From Gammaproteobacteria bacterium (lineage in GTDB: Bacteria > Pseudomonadota > Gammaproteobacteria > Pseudomonadales > Azotimanducaceae), in contig NZNP01000080.1 of assembly GCA_002694945.1 (NCBI GenBank), positions 1 through 6,294 on the forward strand: 6,294 nt of DNA. The letters are read 5' to 3'. Below, one piece after another: positions 1 through 5,988 of the stretch (its first letter is position 1; the number at the start of each line of letters is the position of its first letter). The translations under genes and the position numbers were made by a program. The notes under the pieces are model-generated. The model saw only the letters and a list, made by a program, of their open reading frames with translations, did no database searches and was not told where the DNA came from.

Positions 1-1
1 G

Positions 2-457
2 GATAGAGCTGGCAGGACAATCGAATGCATTGAAGTTATGCACAGTCTCTGGTGCGATGAAATATCAAGTTATGATGGTAAGTACTACAAGGTTAAAGCT
101 GCTTATCAGAATCCTAAGCCTGTTCAGAAGCCTCATCCGCCAGTTCTCTTTGGCGGCGAGAGTGATGCGGCGTTAAGGAGAGTCGCGACCATAGGTCAAG
201 GTTGGTACGGCTTTAATCTTTATCCTGATGCCCTTGAAGAAAGATTGGAGTTTTTGCAGGCTCGTCTAGCGGAAAATGGCCGCAGCCTATCAGACATCAA
301 GATATACGCCGGCATGCATCCAAGTGTCAGAGGACCCTCTGAGATGGCTAGGGTGGAGGCGATGGGCGTAGAACAAGTCATACTCGGGGTTATGGCAGGA
401 AAAATGGAAACACTCGAAGTTCGCGCTCAGAAAGCAATGGCTGCCGTGCATGGGTAA
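2..457 (+). CDS. LLM class (luciferase-like) flavin-dependent oxidoreductase, C-terminal part
   Basis: This is the last 151 codons of a gene that begins left of the window; the frame is open back to base 2, so the ATG at 38 is internal. The fragment has the typical tail of bacterial luciferase-like monooxygenases and F420-dependent reductases: a 'lW...f.G.yy' stretch (SLWCDE, then YDGKYYKV), the PKPVQKPHPPVLFGG segment that leads into the late strand of the TIM barrel, an 'R.A..GQGW' helix end (GDGW is more usual) and a final helix-rich region. Members oxidise or reduce small organic substrates with FMN or F420 in the cytoplasm; the substrate cannot be read from this part. The next gene lies 401 bp away behind its own promoter, so this gene probably ends a separate transcript. 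Family assignment is firm; cofactor and substrate are open. Confidence 0.85.
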   Translation, partial: DRAGRTIECIEVMHSLWCDEISSYDGKYYKVKAAYQNPKPVQKPHPPVLFGGESDAALRRVATIGQGWYGFNLYPDALEERLEFLQARLAENGRSLSDIKIYAGMHPSVRGPSEMARVEAMGVEQVILGVMAGKMETLEVRAQKAMAAVHG

Positions 458-464
458 ATACCGA

Positions 465-507
465 AGTCTCGCCAATAAGCGGCATAGCAAGGTTTGAGAC
501 TGTTTTT
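465..507 (+). terminator. Possible weak intrinsic terminator after the LLM oxidoreductase gene
   Basis: AGTCTC at 465-470 pairs with GAGACT at 496-501, and a T run follows at 503-507. Inside the loop GCC (471-473) can pair with GGC (481-483). The stem is short and the loop is large and asymmetric, so this is only a candidate, supported mainly by its place 7 bp after the stop codon. Confidence 0.3.
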
Positions 508-726
508 ATGGGGTTATTTCGGAACTCCAATATACCCGTTGGGCTGCTGCTATTTTAGATTCAATAGGTTGAAGATATAGGATGTGAGGTTTACGCTGGT
601 ATACGTTGTTGAGAAAAGGGTTCGATTTCGAGCAAGTGAGGAACATCAAAGACATAAGAATGTTCGAAAAAGTTGTTAGTTGAATGAATCTAGGAGATCT
701 ATTGCCCACCTCAGGGCTTACGGGTT

Positions 727-742
727 TTTCATAATTATGAAA
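727..742. promoter_or_regulatory. Perfect 16-bp palindrome, candidate operator
   Basis: TTTCATAATTATGAAA is its own reverse complement with no spacer. It is flanked by GGG (722-724) and CCC (746-748), which are nearly symmetrical around it. Its centre lies about 100 bp upstream of the start point expected from the promoter at 799-827 and about 35 bp before another TATAAT hexamer at 776-781. Such a dyad fits a binding site for a dimeric regulator, but no regulator gene is in the window, and AT-rich palindromes also arise by chance. Confidence 0.4.
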
Positions 743-798
743 CATCCCATATCTTTGGATTGAACATCTAAGAATTATAATGGTTAATAAGCGCAATC

Positions 799-827
799 CT
801 GACAGAGTAGAATCCAGTTATTATAAA
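799..827 (+). promoter_or_regulatory. Sigma70-type promoter for the zinc-ribbon/thiolase operon
   Basis: The -35 box CTGACA (799-804) and the -10 box TATAAA (822-827) each match the consensus at five of six positions and are spaced by exactly 17 bp. Transcription would start near 834, giving a leader of about 25 bases that ends in the AAGGAG ribosome site at 843-848. A perfect TATAAT at 776-781 lies upstream, but its best -35 candidate (TTGGAT, 755-760) is poor and only 15 bp away, so it is a weaker alternative. Confidence 0.6.
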
Positions 828-858
828 CAGCAGGTATAGAGGAAGGAGAAAATAAAGA

Positions 859-1275
859 ATGTCGGAAGGACCATTGCCAGTGGTGGACTGGCTAAAAGGT
901 GCAGCTACGAATGACCCTTATCTCGAGGGACATAAGTGTGGAGCCTGCGGAGCGGTATTTCTGGGAGAGCGCGACAACTGCTCAAGTTGTGGTGCGAGAG
1001 ATCAGATGAGTGCGGTCAGGTTATCGACCAAAGGGAAACTCTATTCCTACAGTATTGTCCATCGAAGCTTCCCAGGTATTGAGGTCCCTTACATATCGGC
1101 AATAGTCGATCTTGAAGGAGGGGGCACAGTAAAGGGTAACCTGATTAATATTGAACCTGACCCGGAGAAGCTGGAATTCGATATGTCGGTCGAGGTCGTT
1201 TTTGATGATGCCCTTGGCCGTAAAGATAAGGATGGTAATAGCTATATCAGCTATTTCTTTCAGCCAGCGGCCTGA
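859..1275 (+). CDS. Zinc-ribbon/OB-fold (DUF35-type) partner protein of a thiolase
   Basis: This 138-residue protein has the two-part build of the DUF35 family. A short N-terminal helix region (1-22) leads to a rubredoxin-like zinc ribbon with Cys27, Cys30, Cys41 and Cys44 (CGAC and CSSC knuckles). An OB-fold domain of about 60-125 follows, containing the 'LYSYSIVHRSFPG' and 'PYISAIVDLEGG' strands usual for the family. Known members bind SCP-x-like thiolases or HMG-CoA synthases and are thought to shape the acyl-CoA channel; in steroid side-chain breakdown the DUF35 domain of ChsH2 partners the aldolase Ltp2. All four cysteines are present, so zinc binding is expected. The ATG has AAGGAG ten bases upstream. 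The thiolase gene follows after 51 bp with its own ribosome site, so the two are probably co-transcribed and form one cytoplasmic complex. Family is clear; the substrate is unknown. Confidence 0.9.
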   Translation: MSEGPLPVVDWLKGAATNDPYLEGHKCGACGAVFLGERDNCSSCGARDQMSAVRLSTKGKLYSYSIVHRSFPGIEVPYISAIVDLEGGGTVKGNLINIEPDPEKLEFDMSVEVVFDDALGRKDKDGNSYISYFFQPAA

Positions 1276-1326
1276 TAGTAAATAGCCCTGAATGCGAAAA
1301 GAGAAAAAAATTAATAGGAGAACGAT

Positions 1327-2466
1327 ATGAGTGATGTATACATAATGGGCGTCGACATGATCAAGTTTGGTCGATTCCCGGAAAAAACAGTTCCTCAGAT
1401 TGGAGCCCAAGCCGCATTGATGGCTCTCGATGATGCCGGGTTGACCATTCAGGACATGCAGGCACTGTACTGTGGGAACCTAGGGCAGGCGAGCGCAATG
1501 GTCGGCCAGCGAATTCTTCAAGAGATCGGACAGACAGGTATTGGCGTCGTTAATTGCTCTAATGCCTGTGCAACTGGCGCGACGGCTTTTCGTGAGGCCT
1601 GGATGTCTATCAAAGCGGGCGTTAACGATGTCGTTATTGCCGTGGGCGTTGAGCAGATGGGTAAAGGGCTTTTAGGCGGTGCAGGTGGAGCAGCTGGAAT
1701 TCCGAAGGAAGGCCTCCTAGGCTCTGGAACAATGCCAGCAGTCTTTGCAGAAGCTGGCATGGAACACTCGCGCAAGTACGGTACAAGTTTTGAGCAATTC
1801 GCAAAAGTTTCGGTGAAGAATCATCATCACTCGACTTTAAACCCGAAAGCGATGTACCAGATAGAAACTCCGCTTGATGTTGTAATGAATGCCGAGATGA
1901 TCTCGTATCCTAACACTAAGCTTATGTGCTCCGTCAATGTCGATGGCGCCGCTGCTGCAGTGCTGGTCTCGGAGAAAAAAGCAAAGGAGCTGGGAATGGA
2001 TCGCGCTGTAAAAGTTCGAGCATCGGTTCTTGCTAGTGATCCCTTCACGGATCGAGATCTGACTATGCCTGATGTTAATGCGGTTACTCGAATCGCGGCC
2101 AAGCAGGCCTACGAGATGGCAGGTGTAGGACCAGAAGATCTTGATCTAGTTGAACTGCATGATTGTTTTGCAACGGCGGAAATTCTTCATTATGAAAATC
2201 TTGGCCTCTGCGAAGATGGTGAGGCGGGTCGCATGATTGATGATGGTGAGGTGGCGCTGGGTGGTAAAATCCCTGTAAACGTGTCAGGTGGCTTGCTGTC
2301 AAAAGGCCATCCGCTGGGCGCAACTGGAATCGCAAATATCTACGAAGTCAGTACTCATCTCAGGGGTGAAGCTGATAAGCGCCAAGTCGAAGGAGCGAAG
2401 ATCGGATTAACGCACGTTATCGGTTTGGGTAGTGCCTGTGGTATTCACATCCTAGAAAAAGTCTAA
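1327..2466 (+). CDS. SCP-x-like thiolase / acetyl-CoA acetyltransferase family protein
   Basis: This 379-residue thiolase-fold protein is full length for the SCP-x-like (non-specific lipid-transfer protein) group. The nucleophilic cysteine is Cys81 in NACATG, at the start of the long active-site helix. His328 lies in GHPLGATG, the HDCF motif (278-281) supplies Cys280, and the C-terminal GSACG places Cys371 where classical thiolases have their CxG acid/base cysteine. The loop with CSVNVDGAAA (201-210) and the GGAGGAAG run near 117-124 are also typical. In SCP2-type thiolases the HDCF cysteine is known to act in catalysis; all residues needed for true thiolysis are therefore present, unlike in the Ltp2-type aldolases. 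The likely reaction is cleavage or formation of a 3-ketoacyl-CoA bond with CoA in the cytoplasm. AGGAG at 1316-1320 lies 6 bases before the ATG. It is the second gene of the operon with the zinc-ribbon partner and is followed by a strong terminator. Chain length or steroid specificity cannot be read. Confidence 0.92.
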   Translation: MSDVYIMGVDMIKFGRFPEKTVPQIGAQAALMALDDAGLTIQDMQALYCGNLGQASAMVGQRILQEIGQTGIGVVNCSNACATGATAFREAWMSIKAGVNDVVIAVGVEQMGKGLLGGAGGAAGIPKEGLLGSGTMPAVFAEAGMEHSRKYGTSFEQFAKVSVKNHHHSTLNPKAMYQIETPLDVVMNAEMISYPNTKLMCSVNVDGAAAAVLVSEKKAKELGMDRAVKVRASVLASDPFTDRDLTMPDVNAVTRIAAKQAYEMAGVGPEDLDLVELHDCFATAEILHYENLGLCEDGEAGRMIDDGEVALGGKIPVNVSGGLLSKGHPLGATGIANIYEVSTHLRGEADKRQVEGAKIGLTHVIGLGSACGIHILEKV

Positions 2467-2471
2467 AGGTT

Positions 2472-2523
2472 AAACCTCATGGCAAAAGGGGTCGATTATC
2501 GGCCCCTTTTTTATGAGGTTTTT
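2472..2523 (+). terminator. Nested intrinsic terminator closing the thiolase operon
   Basis: An inner 12-bp stem (AAAAGGGGTCGA at 2484-2495 with TCGGCCCCTTTT at 2499-2510, one T-G wobble, loop TTA) ends in a run of six T. A second, outer 9-bp stem (AAACCTCAT at 2472-2480 with ATGAGGTTT at 2513-2521) encloses it and ends in TTTTT at 2519-2523. The inner hairpin also reads as G/C stem plus T run on the minus strand. It starts 6 bp after the thiolase stop codon. Confidence 0.88.
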
Positions 2524-2599
2524 CATATAGTTCTAGGTTTGGAAAATCCTGACTCCTGACTCGGGACTAATAATTCGAAAGATCACTCGGTGGCTAGTT

Positions 2600-3088
2600 T
2601 TGAAAGTTGGCATTGTTTCAGACACTCATAACAATCTGAAAAATTGCAATAAAATCGTTGAGCTGTTTAACGAGGCCGCCGTTGACCGTGTCATTCACAC
2701 GGGAGATATCACCCAAGCAAAAACGCTGGAAGTATTCAGTCATTTAGAAGCGCCGATGTGGGGCGTTTTTGGTAACAATGATATCGGAGAGCGTGAGTCG
2801 CTAGTTAATGCGGCCTCTGGTTTTGGTTTTGAATTTTTTGATCCACCCTTGACCCTAAATTGGGCGGGTCGTCATGTAGTTGTCGTTCACGATCCTCTTG
2901 AATTGCAGATGATCGATACTAAAGAGTTTAATGTTGTACTTCATGGTCACACGCACCGACAGGTTATTAGTTTTGAGGGAGGTCGCCTAACCTTTAACCC
3001 AGGCGAGTGCGCGGGGTTCATGACTGGTTACAACGCTGTGGGTGTGCTTGATTTAATTACGATGGATACAACCATTCTTAATTTCTGA
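2600..3088 (+). CDS. YfcE/MJ0936-type metallophosphoesterase
   Basis: This 162-residue protein is a complete single-domain calcineurin-like phosphodiesterase of the small YfcE type. The metal ligands are all visible: Asp8 and His10 (SDTH), Asp36 (TGDI), Asn59 (GNND), His97 (VVVVHD), and His117 and His119 (HGHTH). The NPG turn (133-135) that closes the family's fold is also there. Such enzymes bind two metal ions, often Mn or Ni, and hydrolyse phosphodiesters in vitro; the physiological substrate is usually unknown. The start is TTG at 2600: there is no in-frame ATG between the upstream stop at 2534 and the SDTH motif, and the TTG gives the usual M-K-V-G-I-V-S-D-T-H beginning. CGGTGG at 2588-2593 is a modest ribosome site 6 bases upstream. 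It follows the thiolase terminator and has no close downstream partner, so it is probably transcribed alone; no clear promoter is seen. A tandem CCTGACT repeat lies at 2548-2561. Confidence 0.9.
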   Translation: MKVGIVSDTHNNLKNCNKIVELFNEAAVDRVIHTGDITQAKTLEVFSHLEAPMWGVFGNNDIGERESLVNAASGFGFEFFDPPLTLNWAGRHVVVVHDPLELQMIDTKEFNVVLHGHTHRQVISFEGGRLTFNPGECAGFMTGYNAVGVLDLITMDTTILNF

Positions 3089-3231
3089 TGCGCGTGCTTG
3101 TCTCGTTGTGACTAATCACCTTGTCTAGCTTGCAGTGAAATCCATGAGCCGTTTTCTTGGAATCTTCCGATGGCCTTGAAAATTTTTGAAAGCTTTGGCG
3201 CACTAGCCTCCGACGGCACTTAACGTGCTAA
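3089..3231. other. Intergenic stretch, possibly part of a decayed gene
   Basis: No intact gene is visible here. One plus frame is open from 3116 to 3220 and reads protein-like near its end (WNLPMALKIFESFGALASDG), then meets a stop at 3221. It has no convincing start or ribosome site. It may be the first part of the remnant that continues in another frame from 3232, or it may be chance. A 4-bp GCAC/GTGC hairpin near 3217-3229, followed by a distant T run, is too weak to call a terminator. Confidence 0.35.
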
Positions 3232-3518
3232 CAACAATTTTTTGATCTGCTTGAGCTTGAGTCGCCTAGTGATCTGCGTGTTGATGGCGAACCTTTTGTG
3301 GGTCTCTCTAGTAAAGTTTTTATGTGCAAAGAAAGCGCTCATATTTCTGGGCCCTTTCCATACCGGCTGGATGGGAATATTTGGTTCGAGACGGTAATTG
3401 GAAGCCGCTATTAGATAGCTCGGGATTGCCTAGGTACCTGTTCAATCTGCGCTTAAATCCTTATGTGATTTCCGACTGGTTAAGCACCCAAACTGATGTC
3501 GCCGCCAAAAAGCAATAG
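3232..3518 (+). pseudogene. Possible frameshifted remnant of an unrecognised gene
   Basis: Two plus frames carry successive protein-like text. Frame 1 is open from 3232 to a TAG at 3412-3414 and includes SDLRVDGEPFVGLSSKVFMC and FPYRLDGNIWFE. Frame 3 is open from 3315 to a TAG at 3516-3518 and includes WEYLVRDGNWKPLLD and RYLFNLRLNPYVISDWL. Joining them somewhere in 3350-3390 by one single-base shift gives a continuous, plausibly globular sequence of about 95 residues. Neither part has a good start: the frame-3 GTG at 3324 has no ribosome site, giving a 64-residue product at most. I do not recognise the family. The alternative is that frame 3 alone encodes a small real protein, or that nothing here is coding. 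Confidence 0.3.
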
Positions 3519-3570
3519 TCATTTAGACAAATTCGCGACAGTGTTCTGAAGGATATGGCAAACTGGTTCG

Positions 3571-4947
3571 ATGGCTAAGAAACAAATCAGGACAAGAAGC
3601 AAAAGTAATCTCAGGCCCATTAGTACTATGAACCTCCTTTCCTATAGAGAGATACAGGGGTTGATGGCGTCGAAGGAGGAGGTAAGAGTACTTTTTCGAG
3701 AATGTGCACTGGCCATTCTAAACACAGGTAATGAGATAGACGACGTTAATCAAATACTTGAAGATTTCGCGGATTTTCAAATAGAAGTCGTTGCTGAATC
3801 TCGAGGACCTAGGATAGCCGTTAAAAATGCGCCTGCGGGCGCCTTCGTTGACGGTAAAATGATTAAAGGTGTTCAGGACCACCTGTTTTCTGTGCTGCGC
3901 GATATCGTTTATGTCAATCACATTTTGTCTCGATCAGGTTTATATGAACTCGAGACCAGCGAGGGTATTACTGAAGCAGTTTTTAACATACTGCGGAACG
4001 CGAATATTATTCAACCTAATCTTCAACCTGACCTTGTTGTTTGCTGGGGTGGACATTCTATTGACCGTGTCGAATATGAATATACGAAAGAGGTTGGTTA
4101 CCAATTGGGGCTACGTAGTCTGAACATTGCTACAGGATGTGGCCCAGGAGCGATGAAAGGCCCGATGAAAGGAGCCGCCATAGGTCATTCCAAACAACAA
4201 GCTGAGAAGCGACGTTACATTGGTATTACTGAGCCTGGCATTATCGCTGCTGAGTCCCCTAACCCCATCGTTAACGAATTGGTAATCTTGCCGGATATCG
4301 AAAAACGTCTAGAAGCCTTTGTTCGGCTTGCGCACTCCATTGTAGTTTTTCCAGGAGGCGTGGGCACAGCAGAAGAAATCCTTTATCTTTTGAGTGTGCT
4401 GATGCATGAAGACAATTCGGGGCTACCTTTTACTTTAATTTTGACGGCGCCGGAAAGTAAGCGCCTTTACTTCGATACGCTCGATCAGTTTTTACGAGCT
4501 ACGCTCGGAGATGAGGTGAAGGACTTTTACAGAGTTATTATTGGTGATGCTGATAAAGTTGCGAAGACTGTCAGCGCAGGAGTAGAAGAGGTCCGACGAC
4601 ACCGCAGTAAAACTCAGGATGCATATAGCTTTAACTGGGATCTGACTGTAGAAAAACATCTGCAGGTGCCATTCGTGCCGACTCATAGCAACATGAGTGG
4701 GCTTGAGCTCAGTCGTCAATTGCCTGCTGGAAAGCTCGCCTCAGAAATTCGCAGATGTTTTTCGGGAATTGTTGCCGGGAACGTTAAGGCTTTTGGTATT
4801 GAACAAGTCCGTAAGTTTGGACCATATAGTCTTCATGGCGATAAAGTTATTGTCGATGAACTACAAAAGCTACTGGACAGTTTTGTTCAGCAAGGACGTA
4901 TGAAGATCGATAAAAGTGATTTTAAGCGCTGTTGGGAGTTAATTTGA
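3571..4947 (+). CDS. ppnN: Pyrimidine/purine nucleotide 5'-monophosphate nucleosidase (YgdH/PpnN, LOG family)
   Basis: This 458-residue protein closely follows E. coli PpnN (454 residues) over its length. The N-terminal domain of roughly 20-145 includes AFVDGKMIKG and LFSVLRDI. The central Rossmann-like LOG domain carries VVCWGGHSI (156-164), GCGPGAMKGPMKGAA (189-203), ITEPGIIAAESPNP (219-232), PDIEKRLEAFVRLAH (241-255) and the nucleotide-binding PGGVGTAEE (261-269). The C-terminal domain has DAYSFNW (350-356) and FSGIVAGNVK (397-406). The family cleaves nucleoside monophosphates to free base and ribose 5-phosphate; the E. coli enzyme is activated by (p)ppGpp, and this control may apply here. 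The ATG at 3571 has only a distant AAGGA (3549-3553, 17 bases away); the ATG at 3628 (Met20) is an alternative, since the E. coli start aligns about ten residues before it. Its stop TGA shares one base with the ATG of the next gene, so the two are translationally coupled. Confidence 0.95.
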   Translation: MAKKQIRTRSKSNLRPISTMNLLSYREIQGLMASKEEVRVLFRECALAILNTGNEIDDVNQILEDFADFQIEVVAESRGPRIAVKNAPAGAFVDGKMIKGVQDHLFSVLRDIVYVNHILSRSGLYELETSEGITEAVFNILRNANIIQPNLQPDLVVCWGGHSIDRVEYEYTKEVGYQLGLRSLNIATGCGPGAMKGPMKGAAIGHSKQQAEKRRYIGITEPGIIAAESPNPIVNELVILPDIEKRLEAFVRLAHSIVVFPGGVGTAEEILYLLSVLMHEDNSGLPFTLILTAPESKRLYFDTLDQFLRATLGDEVKDFYRVIIGDADKVAKTVSAGVEEVRRHRSKTQDAYSFNWDLTVEKHLQVPFVPTHSNMSGLELSRQLPAGKLASEIRRCFSGIVAGNVKAFGIEQVRKFGPYSLHGDKVIVDELQKLLDSFVQQGRMKIDKSDFKRCWELI

Positions 4948-5984
4948 TGTTCCGATTGAGTTGCCTCTTACTAATGGTCCTGTCGGTGGAATGCCTAGCC
5001 GATCGTATTCCGATAAAAGTCGTAGTTGTGAGTATGTTTGAGCACGGGCAAGTCGAGGGAGATCGCCCCGGAGAGTTTCAGTTTTGGGTTGAGAGGTTGC
5101 CTCTTAATCGAGTAATGGCATTTCCTGCCGGCGAGTATGAGTTGCGTCTTAATGCTGATGGAGTCCTTGGGATTTGCACGGGTGGAGGCATTCCAAATGC
5201 TACCGCCTCAATTATGGCGCTCGGAATGGATGAAAGATTTGATTTGTCCAAGGCATATTGGTTAATAGCCGGCATAGCAGGGGGAGACCCGGCAGACATG
5301 TCTCTAGGCTCCGCCGCTTGGGCGAACTATGTTATTGATGGTGATCTGCTATTCGAAATTGATGCCCGCGAGATCCCAGATGATTGGCCTTACGGTGTTG
5401 TTCCGCTAGGCGGTAAGCGGCCCGCTAAAACCGCGGCTGACATGGAAGGTGGTTGGTCTGTTGATACTATTAGTTACAAGTTGAACGCGGGGCTGGTGAA
5501 CTGGGCTTATGAATTGACGCGCGGTATTTCTTTAGCGGTGGATGAAAAAGTCGTTCAATTTAGAGGGCAATTTACAGATCACGATGCGGCCATCGCGGAT
5601 CCGACCGTCATTATCGGTGATACTTTAGCAGCAAGCACATACTGGCACGGTCATTATTTTAATGAATGGGCGAATGACTGGGTTAAATTGCATTCTGAAC
5701 AGCAAGGAAATTTCGCCACAACTAATATGGAAGATTCTGGTACGCTCACAGCGTTGCACCGACTGGCGAGAATAGGAAGGGTTGACGCCAGTCGCGTGCT
5801 GGTATTACGCACAGCCAGCAATTTTTCTGTACCTCCTCCCGGAAAACCTGCTACGTGGAGCGCGACGGCTGAATATCCAGATCGCGGTTTGTCCGCGCTT
5901 GAATCTGCTTACCTCGTGGGTAGTCCAGTCGTTGGTGCTTTAGTATCAGATTGGGACCGCTACAGGGATCAGTTGCCTAAATAA
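4947..5984 (+). CDS. Exported purine nucleoside permease (NUP) family protein
   Basis: From the ATG at 4947 this is a 345-residue protein. GGGAG (4934-4938) lies 8 bases before the ATG, which is a better start than the in-frame TTG at 4932. Residues 1-18 form a signal peptide (Arg3, hydrophobic 4-14, likely cut after CLA18); the Cys16 context lacks a proper lipobox. The mature part shows NUP family marks: CTGGGIPNA (77-85), IAGIAGGDP (107-115), GSAAW (121-125), GDTL (224-227), TYWHG (231-235), TTNMEDSGTL (258-267) and LRTASNF (287-293). The family is named after a Candida nucleoside transporter, yet this sequence has no membrane segments after the signal peptide, and its glycine-rich loop and MED motif recall the nucleoside phosphorylase fold. 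A periplasmic nucleoside-binding or nucleoside-cleaving role is therefore at least as likely as transport (inference). It overlaps ppnN by one base and faces the deaminase gene tail to tail. Confidence 0.88.
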   Translation: MFRLSCLLLMVLSVECLADRIPIKVVVVSMFEHGQVEGDRPGEFQFWVERLPLNRVMAFPAGEYELRLNADGVLGICTGGGIPNATASIMALGMDERFDLSKAYWLIAGIAGGDPADMSLGSAAWANYVIDGDLLFEIDAREIPDDWPYGVVPLGGKRPAKTAADMEGGWSVDTISYKLNAGLVNWAYELTRGISLAVDEKVVQFRGQFTDHDAAIADPTVIIGDTLAASTYWHGHYFNEWANDWVKLHSEQQGNFATTNMEDSGTLTALHRLARIGRVDASRVLVLRTASNFSVPPPGKPATWSATAEYPDRGLSALESAYLVGSPVVGALVSDWDRYRDQLPK

Positions 5985-5988
5985 ATTG

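Larger units (their letters stand above)
458..858. other. AT-rich intergenic region with regulatory signals, no gene
   Basis: These 401 bp separate the LLM oxidoreductase gene from the zinc-ribbon gene. I find no coding frame with protein-like composition. A 96-codon reading frame on the minus strand (506-796) starts at TTG and resembles no family I know. The stretch holds a possible terminator at its left end, a perfect palindrome at 727-742 and promoter-like boxes between 755 and 827. Confidence 0.7.

Noticed and set aside
506..796. 96-codon minus-strand reading frame in the first intergenic region
   Set aside because: It starts at TTG, has no recognisable family pattern, and lies antisense to an AT-rich stretch with promoter-like signals on the plus strand.
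1021..1410. 129-codon minus-strand reading frame opposite the zinc-ribbon gene and thiolase start
   Set aside because: It is antisense to two well-supported genes and its translation shows no family pattern.
2548..2561. Tandem CCTGACT repeat as a regulatory direct repeat
   Set aside because: Only two 7-base copies are present, with no flanking signal; chance is sufficient to explain it.
2526..2573. Promoter for the metallophosphoesterase gene
   Set aside because: TATAGT (2526-2531) has no -35 partner because the terminator lies there; TTGGAA (2539-2544) and TAATAA (2568-2573) are 23 bp apart, too far.
3524..3554. Promoter for ppnN based on TAGACA at 3524-3529
   Set aside because: No acceptable -10 box lies 16-19 bp downstream, so the pair is not supported.
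4932..4946. TTG at 4932 as start of the NUP-family gene
   Set aside because: It adds five residues ahead of a proper signal peptide and would overlap the ribosome site; the ATG at 4947 has GGGAG at good spacing.
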